Positions 21,937 to 33,980 of a stretch of DNA of 64,000 nucleotides are shown piece by piece. The stretch comes from Astropecten irregularis. Its lineage: Eukaryota; Echinodermata; Asteroidea; Paxillosida; Astropectinidae. Under the pieces are notes generated by a model. That model was not told the origin of the DNA. It saw only the letters and a program-made list of their open reading frames with translations, and ran no database searches. The translations under genes and the position numbers were made by a program. The stretch spans positions 5,580,001-5,644,000 of the forward strand of contig OZ020254.1 in the NCBI GenBank assembly GCA_963971285.1, written 5' to 3'. How positions within the stretch are numbered: position 1 is the first letter of the stretch; each line of letters begins with the position of its first letter.

Positions 21937-24340
21937 TCAGATATTTGGTAGTAGACTGACAGTCACGATGACGCCCATAAACAATGTGAAGAGCATGAAG
22001 GGAGTCAGGAAACCATACACTGGCCATATGGCAATGTTGAGACTGGAAAAAATTAAAAAGGGAACGAGAATGGATACAGGTGAAATAATTTGAATTTAGG
22101 GGCTCAGTGCAGTGAACACCAAGATTAAATAATAGTGCTGTGGCAGTCTTCGGGAAAACGGACCAATCCAGGAAGTTCCGGTCACTACAAATGTAGCCAA
22201 TCCAGTAAGCCCTGTCCACTGGAAATGAGGGCAGTGAACACAGGATCCTCTCCAATGTAATACTACACATCGGTTCATTTGTGTAAGACAAAACAGTGCA
22301 TAGAATAAAGTAATTAAGACTTGTAAATTGGGCAATTAACTTATAATTAACAATAAGTGGAGGAGGTCCCCAAGAATCGGACCTTGCAGACTGGGGACCC
22401 CCCCAAGCCCAACAAACTCTGAAATTGTTCAGTAACAAATGGGGGCGGGACTTAAAGGATTGGTCTATTCTGGAGTGGGCTTCTGAACTAAGGGGGTCCT
22501 CGGTGCTCAGCTTGTGCAGACCACTGAAGTGTGGATGTTAACTGATACAAATCCAAGGCCCCACTCTAAGAGCTATTTTCTCTTGACTGAGACAAACAGA
22601 ACATGCATCTCTTCTGGTTGTTATTTTTCTATTCATTTATTTCTTTGAGATGTGGTTTTTCTTGACTTCATGCTCGGGACTTACCATATTGCACCAAAGA
22701 CGAATGCTCCTGTTGCCATGGGGATGGCCGTTGGGGATGCTTTGTCCCAGTCGTTGACCTTCTTGATCCAACTCAGGAAGACGACGAGATAGGAACCAAT
22801 AATAATGTGGATACCAATAAGAGTCAGGCCCACATACAGCCAGGACCTGCAATTAAAAACGCCCGACTTTACATTAGAATGACTATTGTTTGGGAGGAAC
22901 TTGAGGAGTCTTGTAAGACCAAAACAAGGACAACATCTACTGCTTCTTGCCACATTCTTGGTACAAATTTAGGTCTAAAAAGTGTGTAAACTTGATGATT
23001 TCAACATGCTGTTTCTCATAATTTGTGTCACATCGATGCAAGATTCTTTGATCTTTGAGAAAAACCTTCTTTTTTTTCATTTAATCATTTTTTTTGTGAA
23101 AACCAAATTTATGTCAGTGCAAACTATTGTATACTACAGGAAAGTAAGTGGATGAACAATGAACCCATAACAATGATGTTGTAAGATTTTGAAATCGATT
23201 TGGCAGAATGCCAATGTATTGTCGATATTGTATATACACACATATGTAAATATTACCTTAAATAATGTACCGGTGCGTGACATTGTTGAACTCACAGAAT
23301 GACACAGTGACTTTAATGTGATATAAAATTGTTACCATGCTAGTTTTCTCAGGTTATCTTATAACTAATCATTTTCCCATTGATAGGCCTAGTCCTGCTT
23401 GAATGGCCACATGTGAGAAAGTCAGGCACCGGTCTTATTGAGGACAATGTACCTGTTGATTCTGTGATCTTCCTTGATAGCTGGAATGAGATTAGTGTAG
23501 TATAGCAGGGCGAAGGATCCCAGTATCCACATCAGTGTTTGGATGTTGTATGGGGATCCCGGCTTGGTCTCTGTCTCTCCCGCCTCTTGTCGTCTCTGCA
23601 GTTCCTCCAAACGCTTCGGGTCAATATTCTTGATATCTGTGGAAGGTGAGCGGGGGAGGCATTATTAAACCTTAATGTGAGAATTCATTTCCTATTAAAA
23701 GTAATATCATACTTTGTCAAAGAAATACTGATTCATGGGCAAACATATCAAGGAAAAAAGGAAGATACAGTAAAAGTCATCTGTGAAAATTTCAGTCCCA
23801 TACAGTATCCACTTCTTGATAAAACAGTGAAAAAGTGCCACAGTATTTCTTAAGTCTTTTCTCTTTGATCTGTTTATTTTTGATGTTTAAAAGATAAAAA
23901 ATAATTTTGGTCACTGGTTTTACTCTTTTCTGGATAAAAAAATACAGCATTTCAGGCAGAAAAATTGTAACGGTATGTTTCTACCATCACTATCTTTATA
24001 CTCTGTAAGTTATAGGTTAAATCTGTGAACATTTCTGTTTTGGTATGCTACCAAAGTATGATAGTACCTTAAAGTGAGAAGTGTTAAAATTCCAGAAAGT
24101 AGGAAATTCTGATAAAACTTAAATAAAACTAAGCTGCACAGTGACACTGTTCACCTGTTCATTGAAACTGCCTAACGTTAGAAAAAGGGCGATAAAACCT
24201 GAAAATGACTTGAATTAAAATTTACCTCTCCCGTATGCTGCCATGAACACTTCGGCAATTCTCCTCCTCCGAAGATGGAACTCGTCTTCATCTTTTCTAG
24301 GTGCTTGTTGACGCTGTGTGTCGGTATGCATTTCAGCCAT
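21937..24340 (-). CDS. TMEM128: Transmembrane protein 128
   Basis: This is a small four-helix membrane protein of the vertebrate TMEM128 family, of unknown biochemical role and usually placed at the ER. The exons are 24340-24226, 23636-23453, 22846-22685 and 22042-21937, giving 188 residues (human 165). Predicted helices are about residues 70-90 (NIQTLMWILGSFALLYYTNL), 103-125 (LYVGLTLIGIHIIIGSYLVVF), 139-160 and 163-185 (GFLTPFMLFTLFMGVIV). The last helix matches the human FFTPLLLFTQFMGVV closely. The N-terminal 65 residues are hydrophilic and include RRRR at about residues 33-36. Intron 1 contains a full family A MITE. An upstream in-frame ATG exists, but 24340 (MAEMHTDTQR) gives the expected length. 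Confidence 0.85.
23696..24073 (+). mobile_element. MITE family A, full-length copy in TMEM128 intron 1
   Basis: The ends AAAAGTAATATCATACTTTG and CCAAAGTATGATAGTACCTT are inverted. All family blocks are present in order, including GATCTGTTTATTTTTGAT near the middle. Confidence 0.7.
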
Positions 24341-24727
24341 TATGATAAAATAATCAAGCGCAAGCCTACTCGACTCTAAACAAAAATCATTCGTACACAA
24401 GTTACAGCACACTGTTGTCAAGTAGCGAAGACGCGTAGACTATAGAAATAGTCTGGTACGCCAGACCGTTTTGTGTGCTACTGCGCATAGTGGATACTGG
24501 GAATGAGACTTCGCTCTTCCGGGTTGTGCAAAAGTGTATGGAGCGCCAGATGTTACAGATTGCTTCCCATTAAAAACAAATTCGTACATGCGCATCTTTA
24601 TTCTGTGGACACTGGTGGAGGGATATTTGTGTACTAACTGTATATACGCTTATATGGGTGACCATTGGGGCAAAAAAAAAAAGAAATATTGTAAACAAAA
24701 TAAACAGATACACAAAAACAATTAATT

Positions 24728-25087
24728 AAAGGTACAGTGCAGGATTGGTAATACATGTATACCCAAACATATATGTTTACAGATTTGCATATAGGGTACC
24801 GTATGAAGATGGTGCTGCAGGGTAGAAACATACCATTACAATATTTCCACCTGAAATGCAGTATTTATCCATAAATTAGTCAAACAAAGACCGAAAACAG
24901 TTTAAATCTCGGGGTAAGATCAAAACCATTCCCAAATATGTTTATAAGAACATTTTTTATGTTTATGTTCTTGTGACAATAAGATGTCGGAATGAGCTCA
25001 AATTTTCAATCACAGGTTTATTATTTCAGGTTGATCAGCTGTTGAGTGCTGTTCTTTGACCTTTACCAATCATATTTTATACCTTTA
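24728..25087 (+). mobile_element. MITE family B, full-length copy
   Basis: The left end AAAGGTACAGTGCAGGATTGG is matched by a right end ACCTTTACCAATC..TATACCTTTAA. The interior has AAATGCAGTATTTATCCA, GGGGTAAGATCAAAACCATT and GAGCTCAAATTTTC. Relatives are at 33981-34374, 47111-47469 and 54379-54567. Confidence 0.65.
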
Positions 25088-25364
25088 ACACAAACAACTA
25101 ATTTGAGAAACAAAAGCATATCATACACCAAAAATAAATTTAATTGAAAAACACATGCACACATACAAAGACGAACTTGCAAACAAAAACCCAGATTTTT
25201 ATTTTAAAATTAAATGAATGAAATTACAGAAAATGAAATTCTACACATAAATCATCTCATCTCTGTCAAAAACACCAAATAAGACATCGGTTTTCATATC
25301 AATTTAGTTTTAAGTTTTGCATAAAAATAATGATTTTCAAGGAAGGACAGCTATATAGGTTAGA

Positions 25365-25445
25365 GAGAGGGGGCGGGGCAGGGCAAGGGGAAGGCGGGGT
25401 CGGGGATAGGTGGGGTGGGTTGGGACTGATTGGAAGGGGAAAGAT
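25365..25445 (+). repeat. G-rich tract, potential G-quadruplex
   Basis: It contains many GGGG and GGG runs (GGGGGCGGGGCAGGGC, AAGGGGAAGGCGGGGTCGGGG and others) spaced by 1-6 bases, on the plus strand. It is not in a predicted transcript. Confidence 0.6.
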
Positions 25446-26044
25446 GTGTAGGTGGTGAGACCGAGGTGGTGCACATTCAGTTGAGTGATCAAGTGTATCA
25501 GACATCTTAATTTCAATGGCTCAGTGGATTTTGTGTCTGGAATTTGGGAACTGCAGAAAATGTATAGCAGTTATCCGCACCAACTTTTGAATGAAATATT
25601 AAAGCCATTTTTTTTAGCCGTGACCAATGTAAACATAGGCTAGAAAAGATGCACACAAACGTTTTTCATAGTTATTTGCCAAAGAAGAATAACGCATTAC
25701 ATGTACCTCTTTTTGTGCAAAGCAATGAAAGCATAGCAGAAAGTAACTGTCCTGGATTAACAAAATAAACACAACGACATCTTGAAGGTTATTGTCATGA
25801 CTTGAAATTTCAAAGAAGAAAAAAAAAGATTAGAAATTGAAATCTCTTTCCATCCTCAAGGAAGTTAAGACAAGGGTGACATGGCATCTTACATGAACAT
25901 GCATTGAATACTTCGGTTCAGCTCAGTGAGTGTAATGTCAGGTCACGTCCAGGCTTTGCCTGGAATCTTGTGCTTCTATCTAGCATTGTGGCCTTGAACT
26001 ATCAAGTTCAAACCCCCTGTTTTATCCTGGATCATAGGAAGTAT

Positions 26045-26312
26045 AAGAAGTGGAGACTTAGACTCAGGCTCCAGCTCTATCATCCATGCTGAAAATATAG
26101 GTTGCGGTTTTTCACTGAAGCTGAAACTCTGTTTTCCTTTTCAAACCAGAGAATCGACTTCCAAACAGCAGCCAAAAGCTTCTACTTTGATACCAGTTAT
26201 TTTAGAATGGATTAACGAAAAGGAGCCTGAGCCAGAGCCGAGCCTCTGTTTCATAAACGCCCATAGTTGGCCGGAGCCTGAGCCTGAGTTTCATAAACGC
26301 CCATAGTTGGCA
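26045..26312. mobile_element. MITE family G (GGCTCAGGCTC ends)
   Basis: It begins with ACTCAGGCTCCAGCTC and ends with GAGCCTGAGCC plus TTTCATAAACGCCCATAGTTGG. The last ~45 bases are tandemly duplicated. Interior AACTCTGTTTTCCTTTTCAA and ACCAGAGAATCGACTTCC recur at 46510-46725 and 62977-63208. Confidence 0.6.
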
Positions 26313-26525
26313 TTAACCTGATTAACAAACTAAACCGACATTGATGATGGACAGTATACACAAGCCAGTCTTTATTGATATTGAAGCAAACTGTTTCGTA
26401 CTGAAGTTCACAGCTGTCATGAGGAGGATTGCAGACTCAAAGGCCAATGCCTGTCTAGGCTTTCCAGTGGCTGGGCCCGCGGCCATTTAGTATCAAAGTT
26501 TCTCTTACTCAGATGTTATTTTCTT

Positions 26526-29500
26526 TTATGATGTGCTTGTAATCTCCTCATTGGGAACAAGTGATGCTGTCCTCTCTGTTGCCATGCTGTCCTGCACATC
26601 ACCAGGCCTGTCTGCAATCTGGGCCTCCGATGACATTGTGACCCCATGCCCAACCGTAGTAGGGTTGTCTCCTAACGATATCCTCTCCGGACCACCATTT
26701 TGGGCAGATTGATCCCGGCTGGTGGTGGTAGATGTCACCTCTGGGCCATCGCCCTGCATTCCGATGGCTTCTTGGCCAGCGGTTGACTGTTGTGGTGTGT
26801 TTTCTGAGCTGGCAGAAGTGGTTTTCATCTTGTCAAAAGAAAATAGGAATACAAAACAATTTTTTAAAATGGCATGCCAGGTTTTATGAGGGAATCTATT
26901 CTTTTTAAATAATAAGTGATCTCTTCCTACAAAAGGATAACTTCAGTGTTGGCCATAATAAAATATTGGCTAGTTCCAACCCAATTCCATATGCAATATG
27001 CATGCTTTTTACAGTAACACTGTACAGGCCCCGGCTTGGCTGTAGTATGGAGGTATGTCTCTCTTGTTTTGAACAAGAATACTGTCGAGCCGCTTCCGCT
27101 TCAATGAAAAACCACAACCTATATTTCCAGCTTTTGAATGAGAGGGATGAAGTTCTCGCCTAGACTTGGTTTCATTATCGGGTCCTTGTGTGTGATATCA
27201 CATTAGGATTTTTTTCTCCATCCTCCCCGAAATAAGTCCCCCCCCCCCACCCACCAGTGGTCTGCAGCACAAAGGGCTCAATTATATGTTCCTACCTGGG
27301 CTTCTCTCCGGTTCTTCTCAATCTGCCAAGCGGTCTTGCGGTAGGGATTAGGGGTGTCAATGACATCATAGGTGTGAAGGGGTAACGTGCTCAACCACTG
27401 CATCATACTGGTTGAATATTTACAGGTCAAAGAACATAAACACAGAACAGCAGCAGGCAAATAACAAATTCTTCTGAGCTCTAGTGATCCTCAAAAATGT
27501 TGCTGTCATCAAATAACCACAAGGGAACCTGACTACATTAATTTCAAGTCAATGAAAGGTGAACAAAGAAAAAAATACAAGGGAGCGGGATTTGAACCTG
27601 TGATCCCCTGAATACCATACCAGTGCTGTACCAACTAACTTCGATCCAGAGGTGTCTATTTTAGGAGCTACAAATGTCTATGCCTCGAGGCTACAACAGT
27701 TTCCATAGATCAACCCTGGTGTTATATTAAGCCATAGCCATGTTATTTGGCCACAACCCTACAATCCAACTTCACATCGCAAATTCAATCTTAACTGATT
27801 ATAAACTGATTGATTGAACAGTTTGGGACTGCAATGGAAATTTTCCTGTAAAGGATACGATCTCTGTTCCTTCTCTGTGTTGACAATAGTTGGATAGATG
27901 TGTTCCTTCCTGAAGGCTTCAAGCTGATCCTGTGAAATAAAAAGGCGAAATTGATCAAAGTTTCAAAGATGTTTTTCCTTCCAAGTCAGTTCACACTTTT
28001 GTAAAAAGTACAAAAAAGAACTTAAAAAAAACAACGTATTTTAAGGTAATTTTTCTTCAAAATGAGTATGGGTCTTGGTTATTAAATTTTAAGCAAAAGA
28101 AAAGCTGCAAGTTGGGCACATATATCCAGTTGACTGTATGTGTGAGACAGAATGCACAGGAATTGTTCCTCAGTGCAACAAAATTAAAGTGGCTCCAAGG
28201 TTTATACCTGACACTCCTCCCAGGTCAGCGGGTCGTGCATTCCATCATTGCCCCACCGTCGGTTGTATGCTTCATAATGGACCTATCATTAGTACAGTTG
28301 AAACAAACAAACAAACAACAACAAATAAACAAACAACAACAAATTTTAAAATGCTCTGCCACTGAATGAAAAAGTGACAAATAAAATGAATAATTTTAAA
28401 ATGTCATGTGCATGACAGAAAGCTGACCCAGGGCTTGTGCTAGATGATTACTTATTAATTAAAAAGCAGTGTCCTCTTTGAGTGATCCAGTCCCCCATGT
28501 AATGTTTCTTAGGTTGCAAAATTGATAATTAAGCTGCACGTATCTTCAATGATCCTTGGGATACAGCAGTACGTGAGCAGTTCCATAGCTTCTGACTGCC
28601 AAACGAACAAAGATAATTGACTATTAGGGCCCCCACCATCATACACCTGGATAGCTTAGACATGTTAGATGGTAAAAGCCCTGGTATGGTATTCCAGAGA
28701 TCGCTGGTTAAAATCATGCTCCAGTCACTTTGTCTTTGTTCACTTTTCAATGACTTAAAATCCAGTCAGTTTCCCTTATGGTTTTTGGATGATTATAGGT
28801 ATAAATTGGCTCTTTTTTTACTAGTTCCAGAGGGCATACTATAGGATTTCCCTCAATGTCATTCTAGGACTTTCTTCCCCAAAGTAAAAACTGAATGTAA
28901 AACTTGATACAAAAACAGATTTTGTACAGTATAATGGTTCTTACAGTTCATATGCTTTTTACCAAACCAAACTTGAGTTTGTTTTGTTTCATTTTTGTGT
29001 GTGGATTAACTCACTAATTCTAGGACCAGACCTAGTCCTGGAGCTTTGGGAATATCCAGCTTGGCCTCACCAAAGGCCCTCTCAAGAGTCTCTCCAGGAG
29101 TGAAACCCTTTGCAATAGCGATGACCAATCCTACAAAACAATACCAAGATATCACAACATCAGCTTTTAATATGAACAGGGAAATGTTATCACTGATGTT
29201 GGGATTGGGCAAATCCTTCTTATATACATGTATCGGTAATCTCAGTAAACAAGTGTGCTGTGTTTTGAATGCTTTTGTAGCTGGGCAGTACAAAGATGAT
29301 TCAATGAAAGCTCAGGATCAGGAGGGCACGTCTGTAGCTCGACGAGAGGAACCGGAGAGTGAGGCAGAGTGTACACAGAACTCGGTTCACGTAGGCGGAG
29401 CAAGGAGTATTGTTATTTAAATTTTCAAATTGGTTTGCTGCCTCGGTGTGGTCGCTACACTTTTGAATTGAGCAGTGCCACCATGTATATTTATATCTCT

Positions 29501-32500
29501 CTCTTTTGGGAGTGGTGGTTCTGGATGGAACCGAACCGGTGTAACTTGATGTTTTGAGCAGTATGAGCTCCAAACGTCATTTGGAGACTGCTTTAAGTAC
29601 GGTGCCATGCATGTCCAGTGAAGCAGAGGGAGGAAGGACTCAGGCTGCAGGTGCAGTGTATGAGGCAATAAGGCCTGAACTAGGGTATGGAATCTGTAGG
29701 CTTGTTGTTCATTCAGTTACTCAGTTACGCTTCTTGGCACTCACAAATTTATAAATTTCGCACCTAATTTTAGAATGCATTTTTGTTTAGCAGTGATTCT
29801 GCCGTAAATGGATCTGTGTCCAGATGCAGTGTCCACTCCCAGAACAACCATTCTGATGTCAAACTCACCAATCATCTTCCTGATTTGATGCAGCACAAAG
29901 CTTTGACCTTTGACTCTCAGGATGACAAATTCAAGTCCCTGGTACATGAATGCCTCGTTGCATTTGAACTCCTTGATATAGCGAATGGCGCTGGGGTCTT
30001 TGAAACCTCTATGGGAGAGAGGAAAATATCAGTGAATATTTCCAAGATCAAAAAACATGTTTTGGCATTTGGTTTGACTCTTTTCTGGATAAATATAGCA
30101 TTTGAGGCAGAAGATTTTTCACAGTATGTTTCTACCATTGCCATCTTTATACCCTGTAAGTTATCCGTGCATCTGTGAAGCTTTCTGTTTTGGTTTGTTA
30201 TTAATACCAATGTTAAACATGCCCTTTAATGGGTACAGGACAGGACAGGACTTACCCTATTTGGGCTTTGTAACAATGGCACTATTAAAGTAAATGCTAA
30301 TGAAGTAATACTGCATGGGAATTAAAGAGTCATTAAAATTTCAATGTCATTTCTTTCAAGAACAGTATTACATGACCTTTATGCCTTATGGCTAGGCTTT
30401 TATGTGAAAGTGTGACCCCTGGCATTAGGTTGATGTACATACTTGCCAGACGTGAAATTGTGGAAGTTGTGAGTCCCAACATAGAGTGACAGCAGGTCGC
30501 TCACCTCCTTCAACTTTTCAGCTGAAATTACAAAAAAATATGAGGAGAGAAAAATACTAGTAAGCAATAAATGTACAAGGTCTAGGGTTGGTAAAACCAA
30601 CCCTACTGATCACATTGTTTGGTTTGCTATTGCAGATGAATTGGGGTGTCCAAAACGGGATGTTTAAACACCCCAACACCCCTCTGACTAAAAACCATGC
30701 CGGCTTGAGAAGACAATAATTTTGTGAATAGATGAAAGTTCTTGTTCAGTCTAACTCCAAACCTGTGATTCTGTAGCTTTCAGTGGTTATCTGATCGACT
30801 GGCACAAAGGCGAATGTAGGAAGCATGTACATATAGGTGCGGTAGTCACAGTTGTGTTTGGAGTTGAAACTGGCAGTAGTCCTTTTCACCCCTTGAAAGC
30901 AAGATGAACAAAAAAAGAAACACAAACAAAACAATTTCATTGATAAGTTGAATTGAGTCATACCTCACACCAGTTGCTCTCCTATTTTTTAGGCCTTAGA
31001 ACATGGACAGAATACAGAGGACAAAAATTAAGAAGTTGGTTGATGAGACTTGGTAAATGAATTGAACTGGGCAGAATAAATGGCACGAATTCACAGTCCT
31101 TAAAGGGGGAACAATCTTCATTCTACCAAAGGAAAAATGGACCTACTGGGAAATAATAACAAGAATAATGCAAATTTATTACGCATTGAAATCTGTCAAA
31201 AAGATGCTCAAGAAGCAATAAAAAATGATACGATTAAACATAATTTACAAAAGATATGTGTTATGTAGGCACAGAAACTACAAAAAATGAATGGGAGCTG
31301 ATTTACGAAAGGTAGCTCTGTATGTAACGTAACGAATCCAACATGGATGCCAAAACAGCATGGTTATGGTGTAAACATAAAGTGCGCCCTCTAAAGTCCA
31401 AACGGGCCAGTTACATAAGCAATGAAACACAACAATATGAAGCAAAACAGTTAAATGGGAAACGATGATTCTTTGCTTGGGAGTAATTAGTTGCAAAGAA
31501 AAGGGCCAGCATGAGCAGTGAGCAGACTGAGCACAAGAATGATCACATCTGGAACTGTGAGTACATGGAATGAAGAAACTACCTATTAGCCATTTACCAA
31601 GAACTCTTACCCATGACTCTGATACACGGAGGTAAGTGCTCGTTGATCCTGTCAACGACGTCGTCCAGTAACCTCATCTTAAGCGACACAACCTGGCCAG
31701 ATGCTGAGACTCCTTTGTCGGTACGGGCACATCGCTGGAAGGCCATCTTGCCAAAGAACTGGGCATGCTCCTCGGTGATGGCCTCACACTTGACCAGTGC
31801 CGTGGCAAGATCTTGTTCAATGGTGAGCTCACCAGGATTTCTACAGAGAAGTTAGAAAGAATTTAACGGTTAGTTAAAAATGTCTTAATTCATCATGCAC
31901 TGTCTGTGTTAGGATAGAAACCTGATAAGGACAGGTACAATCATAAAAGGACTTTTTCGCAATTTTCAGATTTCACTAACGCATTGCGACCATCGTAAAG
32001 CCCAAATCCTTCGCTAAACGGAAAATCGATCGCTACTTTGTGGAGGAATTTTCCATTTTAATAACGATGGATTTGGGCTTTACGATGATCGCAAAGCGTT
32101 AGTGAAATCGGCCCCAGGTCTGAATACTGGGATCTTAAAGGAATTTCAAGGATACACCCAGCCATACTAGGACTTCCAAAGACTTCCAGGACAACTCAAA
32201 TACATACATAGTCATGATAGTGAGACCTATGAGAATTGCCAGGAAAAGTAGAGTAGAAAGGTACTGGTACACTACAACTTACTTCTGCATACCCTTGTAG
32301 CCTACTCCGGAGTAGGACAGCAACATGGCTACCTTCCTCTTGACCAGCTTGTTCAGGTTGGAACTACTTCCCTCATCCTACATTTGCCATAGAGAAACAG
32401 ACCGATTCGCACATTAACATTTCAAAATTACATGTACTTTCTTATACTTAAATTTGAGTCTCAGTCACATACATGTATGTATGTCCTTCCATTCCCCAAC

Positions 32501-33105
32501 AACACTAATTATATGATTTTTCAAACCTCTGTTTTAAGCTTTTTGGCAGCAGGCTCATCAGTAGAAGCATCGGTAGAAGGAGCAGCTTCCGCTGCCGCTG
32601 CTGATGAGTTGGGTTGTGTAGAGGTTGAAGTCATGGCAACTGGCTCATGAGCATGATCGGTACAAGCATCAGGAGCACCTTCCCCCGCCGTTGCTGCTGA
32701 GGTGGGTTGTGTAGTGGTTGCAGTCATGGCAACTGGTTCATCAGTAGAAGCATCAGTAGGAGGAGCAGCTTCCACTGCTGCTGTTGATGATGATGAGGTG
32801 GGTTGTGTAGTAGTTGCAGTCATGGCAGCAACGGTGGCTGCTGCAGTTGTGTTTGAAGTAGTGGCTACTGCAGCCACTGCAGATGACACAGTGGGGTGAG
32901 CAGCTGCAGCTGTGGGAGTGTCACTGTTGGTCACTTCAGTTCCAGATTCTAATGGATGCTTGTTACCACTCAGTGCATGGGAACAATCTGGAGGTTGGGT
33001 CACCATGGCAACGACTGCCTCCTCTGGAACTGCATCAGCCATGTTGAATTTCGGCAGGACAGTGCGAAGACGGAGGAGACCTCGTTGTATCCTACTGACC
33101 AGCAT
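26526..33105 (-). CDS. PUS1: tRNA pseudouridine synthase A (PUS1)
   Basis: PUS1 converts uridine to pseudouridine in tRNAs in nucleus and mitochondria. The eleven exons are 33105-32527, 32377-32283, 31840-31611, 30891-30763, 30521-30443, 30008-29869, 29130-29015, 28282-28208, 27929-27859, 27407-27296 and 26828-26526. All joins keep frame and give 642 residues (human 427). The catalytic Asp is D266 in [10 protein letters not shown]. Other family blocks are [59 protein letters not shown] and [10 protein letters not shown]. The first 21 residues ([20 protein letters not shown]) look mitochondrial, and an internal Met (MADAVPEE) could give a nuclear form. Residues ~90-190 are a low-complexity Ala/Thr linker ending in an NLS-like AKKLK. 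The last exon adds a ~100-residue polar tail absent from human. Confidence 0.94.
27540..27650 (-). mobile_element. tRNA-derived SINE, family 1 (reverse copy)
   Basis: Read on the minus strand it has a B-box-like CACAGGTTCAAATCCC and the shared tail TTTGTTCACCTTTC. It lies in PUS1 intron 9. Confidence 0.45.
28300..28345 (+). repeat. AAAC/AAC microsatellite in PUS1 intron 7
   Basis: Runs of CAAA and CAACAA units (AAACAAACAAACAAACAACAA and a second block) lie just upstream of exon 8 on the minus strand, where they read as a T-rich tract. Confidence 0.7.
28590..28770 (+). mobile_element. tRNA-derived SINE, family 1
   Basis: The head is CGAACAAAGATAATTGACTATT. A degraded A-box (TAGCTTAGACATG) and B-box (GCTGGTTAAAATC) follow, then TCCAGTCACTTTGTCTTTG and TTCACTTTTCAATGA. 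The same head and tail frame the copy at 35272-35440. Confidence 0.55.
30070..30230 (+). mobile_element. MITE family A, truncated copy in PUS1 intron 5
   Basis: It carries TTTCTGGATAAATA, TTTGAGGCAGAA, CAGTATGTTTCTACCATT, ACCCTGTAAGTTAT and TTTCTGTTTTGGT; the left half and the right terminus are degraded. Confidence 0.5.
31967..32115. mobile_element. Hairpin MITE, family C, in PUS1 intron 2
   Basis: The arms GATTTCACTAACGCATTGCG and CGCAAAGCGTTAGTGAAATC pair. The inner block CGTAAAGCCCAAATCC pairs with GGATTTGGGCTTTACG. It is very close to the copy at 6202-6350, which suggests recent activity. Confidence 0.75.
32560..32870 (-). repeat. Degenerate tandem repeats inside PUS1 exon 1
   Basis: Three imperfect units of roughly 95 bp encode [11 protein letters not shown]....[14 protein letters not shown]-type segments of about 32 residues. 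The third unit runs into AKKLKTE. The repeat is in frame and expands the linker between the leader and the catalytic domain. Confidence 0.75.
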
Positions 33106-33646
33106 TGACCGCTTATGTTGGTGGAAGTCGTAGCGTCACAGTTGAAGTAGGTTACATGGACCTTGAGTCAAATATAAATAGAAGTCAGTTGGGTAAACTC
33201 AGAATTAATTGAATTTTAATGGTCAGTGTGTGCTTTGTGCTAAAAGTAGGAAGTCGTTGCCCCCTTTTGCTTTGATCATTATTTCTTTCCTTAAGGTTGA
33301 TGTTTAAAGACTAAAACTAGAATGACATTACAGTGAAACACTGCTATAACAAACATAGTGGGATCCACTGTCTTTTACAGCTGTCATTGGTTAATATTTG
33401 TTTATAACAATTTAAAAAACAACGTCTAGTACATGTATGTTTTGCAATTGGGAGCCAAAGATGACGTTTGGTAGGCCTTTAGCCAAATGTTCAATGGCAT
33501 AGCATTGTTTGTTTTAGATATGTTCCACTGTAATTAAAAAATCTTAAATGTTCAGTTTATGATAAACAGGGAGTTTACATGTAACATAGTACAAAGGGTA
33601 TCCCAAAGATGCCCACGCTCTAAACCCATATACGGTTGAGTAGGCT

Positions 33647-33797
33647 GGGGTCAATTTCACCAAACTCATCGTAACTTACTATCAATCGTGGGACTTATGA
33701 ATGCATTGCAGCCCCACGTTGAAGTTGTGGGATACGATGGGTTATCCTTCGTAACTCGAGATACGATCAATCGTAGGGCTTTGTGAAATCGACCCCT
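33647..33797. mobile_element. Palindromic element, family C variant
   Basis: The ends GGGGTCAATTTCACCAAACTC and AGGGCTTTGTGAAATCGACCCC pair. The inner blocks ATCGTAACT and CGATCAATCGTAGGG pair with their partners. The interior differs from typical family C copies. Confidence 0.5.
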
Positions 33798-33980
33798 GGT
33801 GATAGTTGCAAGGTGCGATCGGAGGATGATGATTTGTACCAAAACCCCATAATCATACCCTTTGGATATTTTGAAAATGAATATCTAGTATTAACAAGCT
33901 CCCCCCGTTGAAAGTCATCCCATTTCATTTATAAGGAATAAGGAAACTAAGATTATCCCACAGGCCATAAATGTAGTTGT

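Larger units (their letters stand above)
24341..26525. other. TMEM128-PUS1 intergenic region
   Basis: It holds a family B MITE (24728-25087), a G-rich tract (25365-25445), a GGCTCAGGCTC-type element (26045-26312) and a minus-strand TTTATT (26371-26376) that could be the PUS1 polyadenylation signal. There is no gene. Confidence 0.5.

Noticed and set aside
21932-22438. 168-codon minus-strand frame in TMEM128
   Set aside because: It covers TMEM128 exon 4 in a different frame from the real protein; the real frame ends at 21937.
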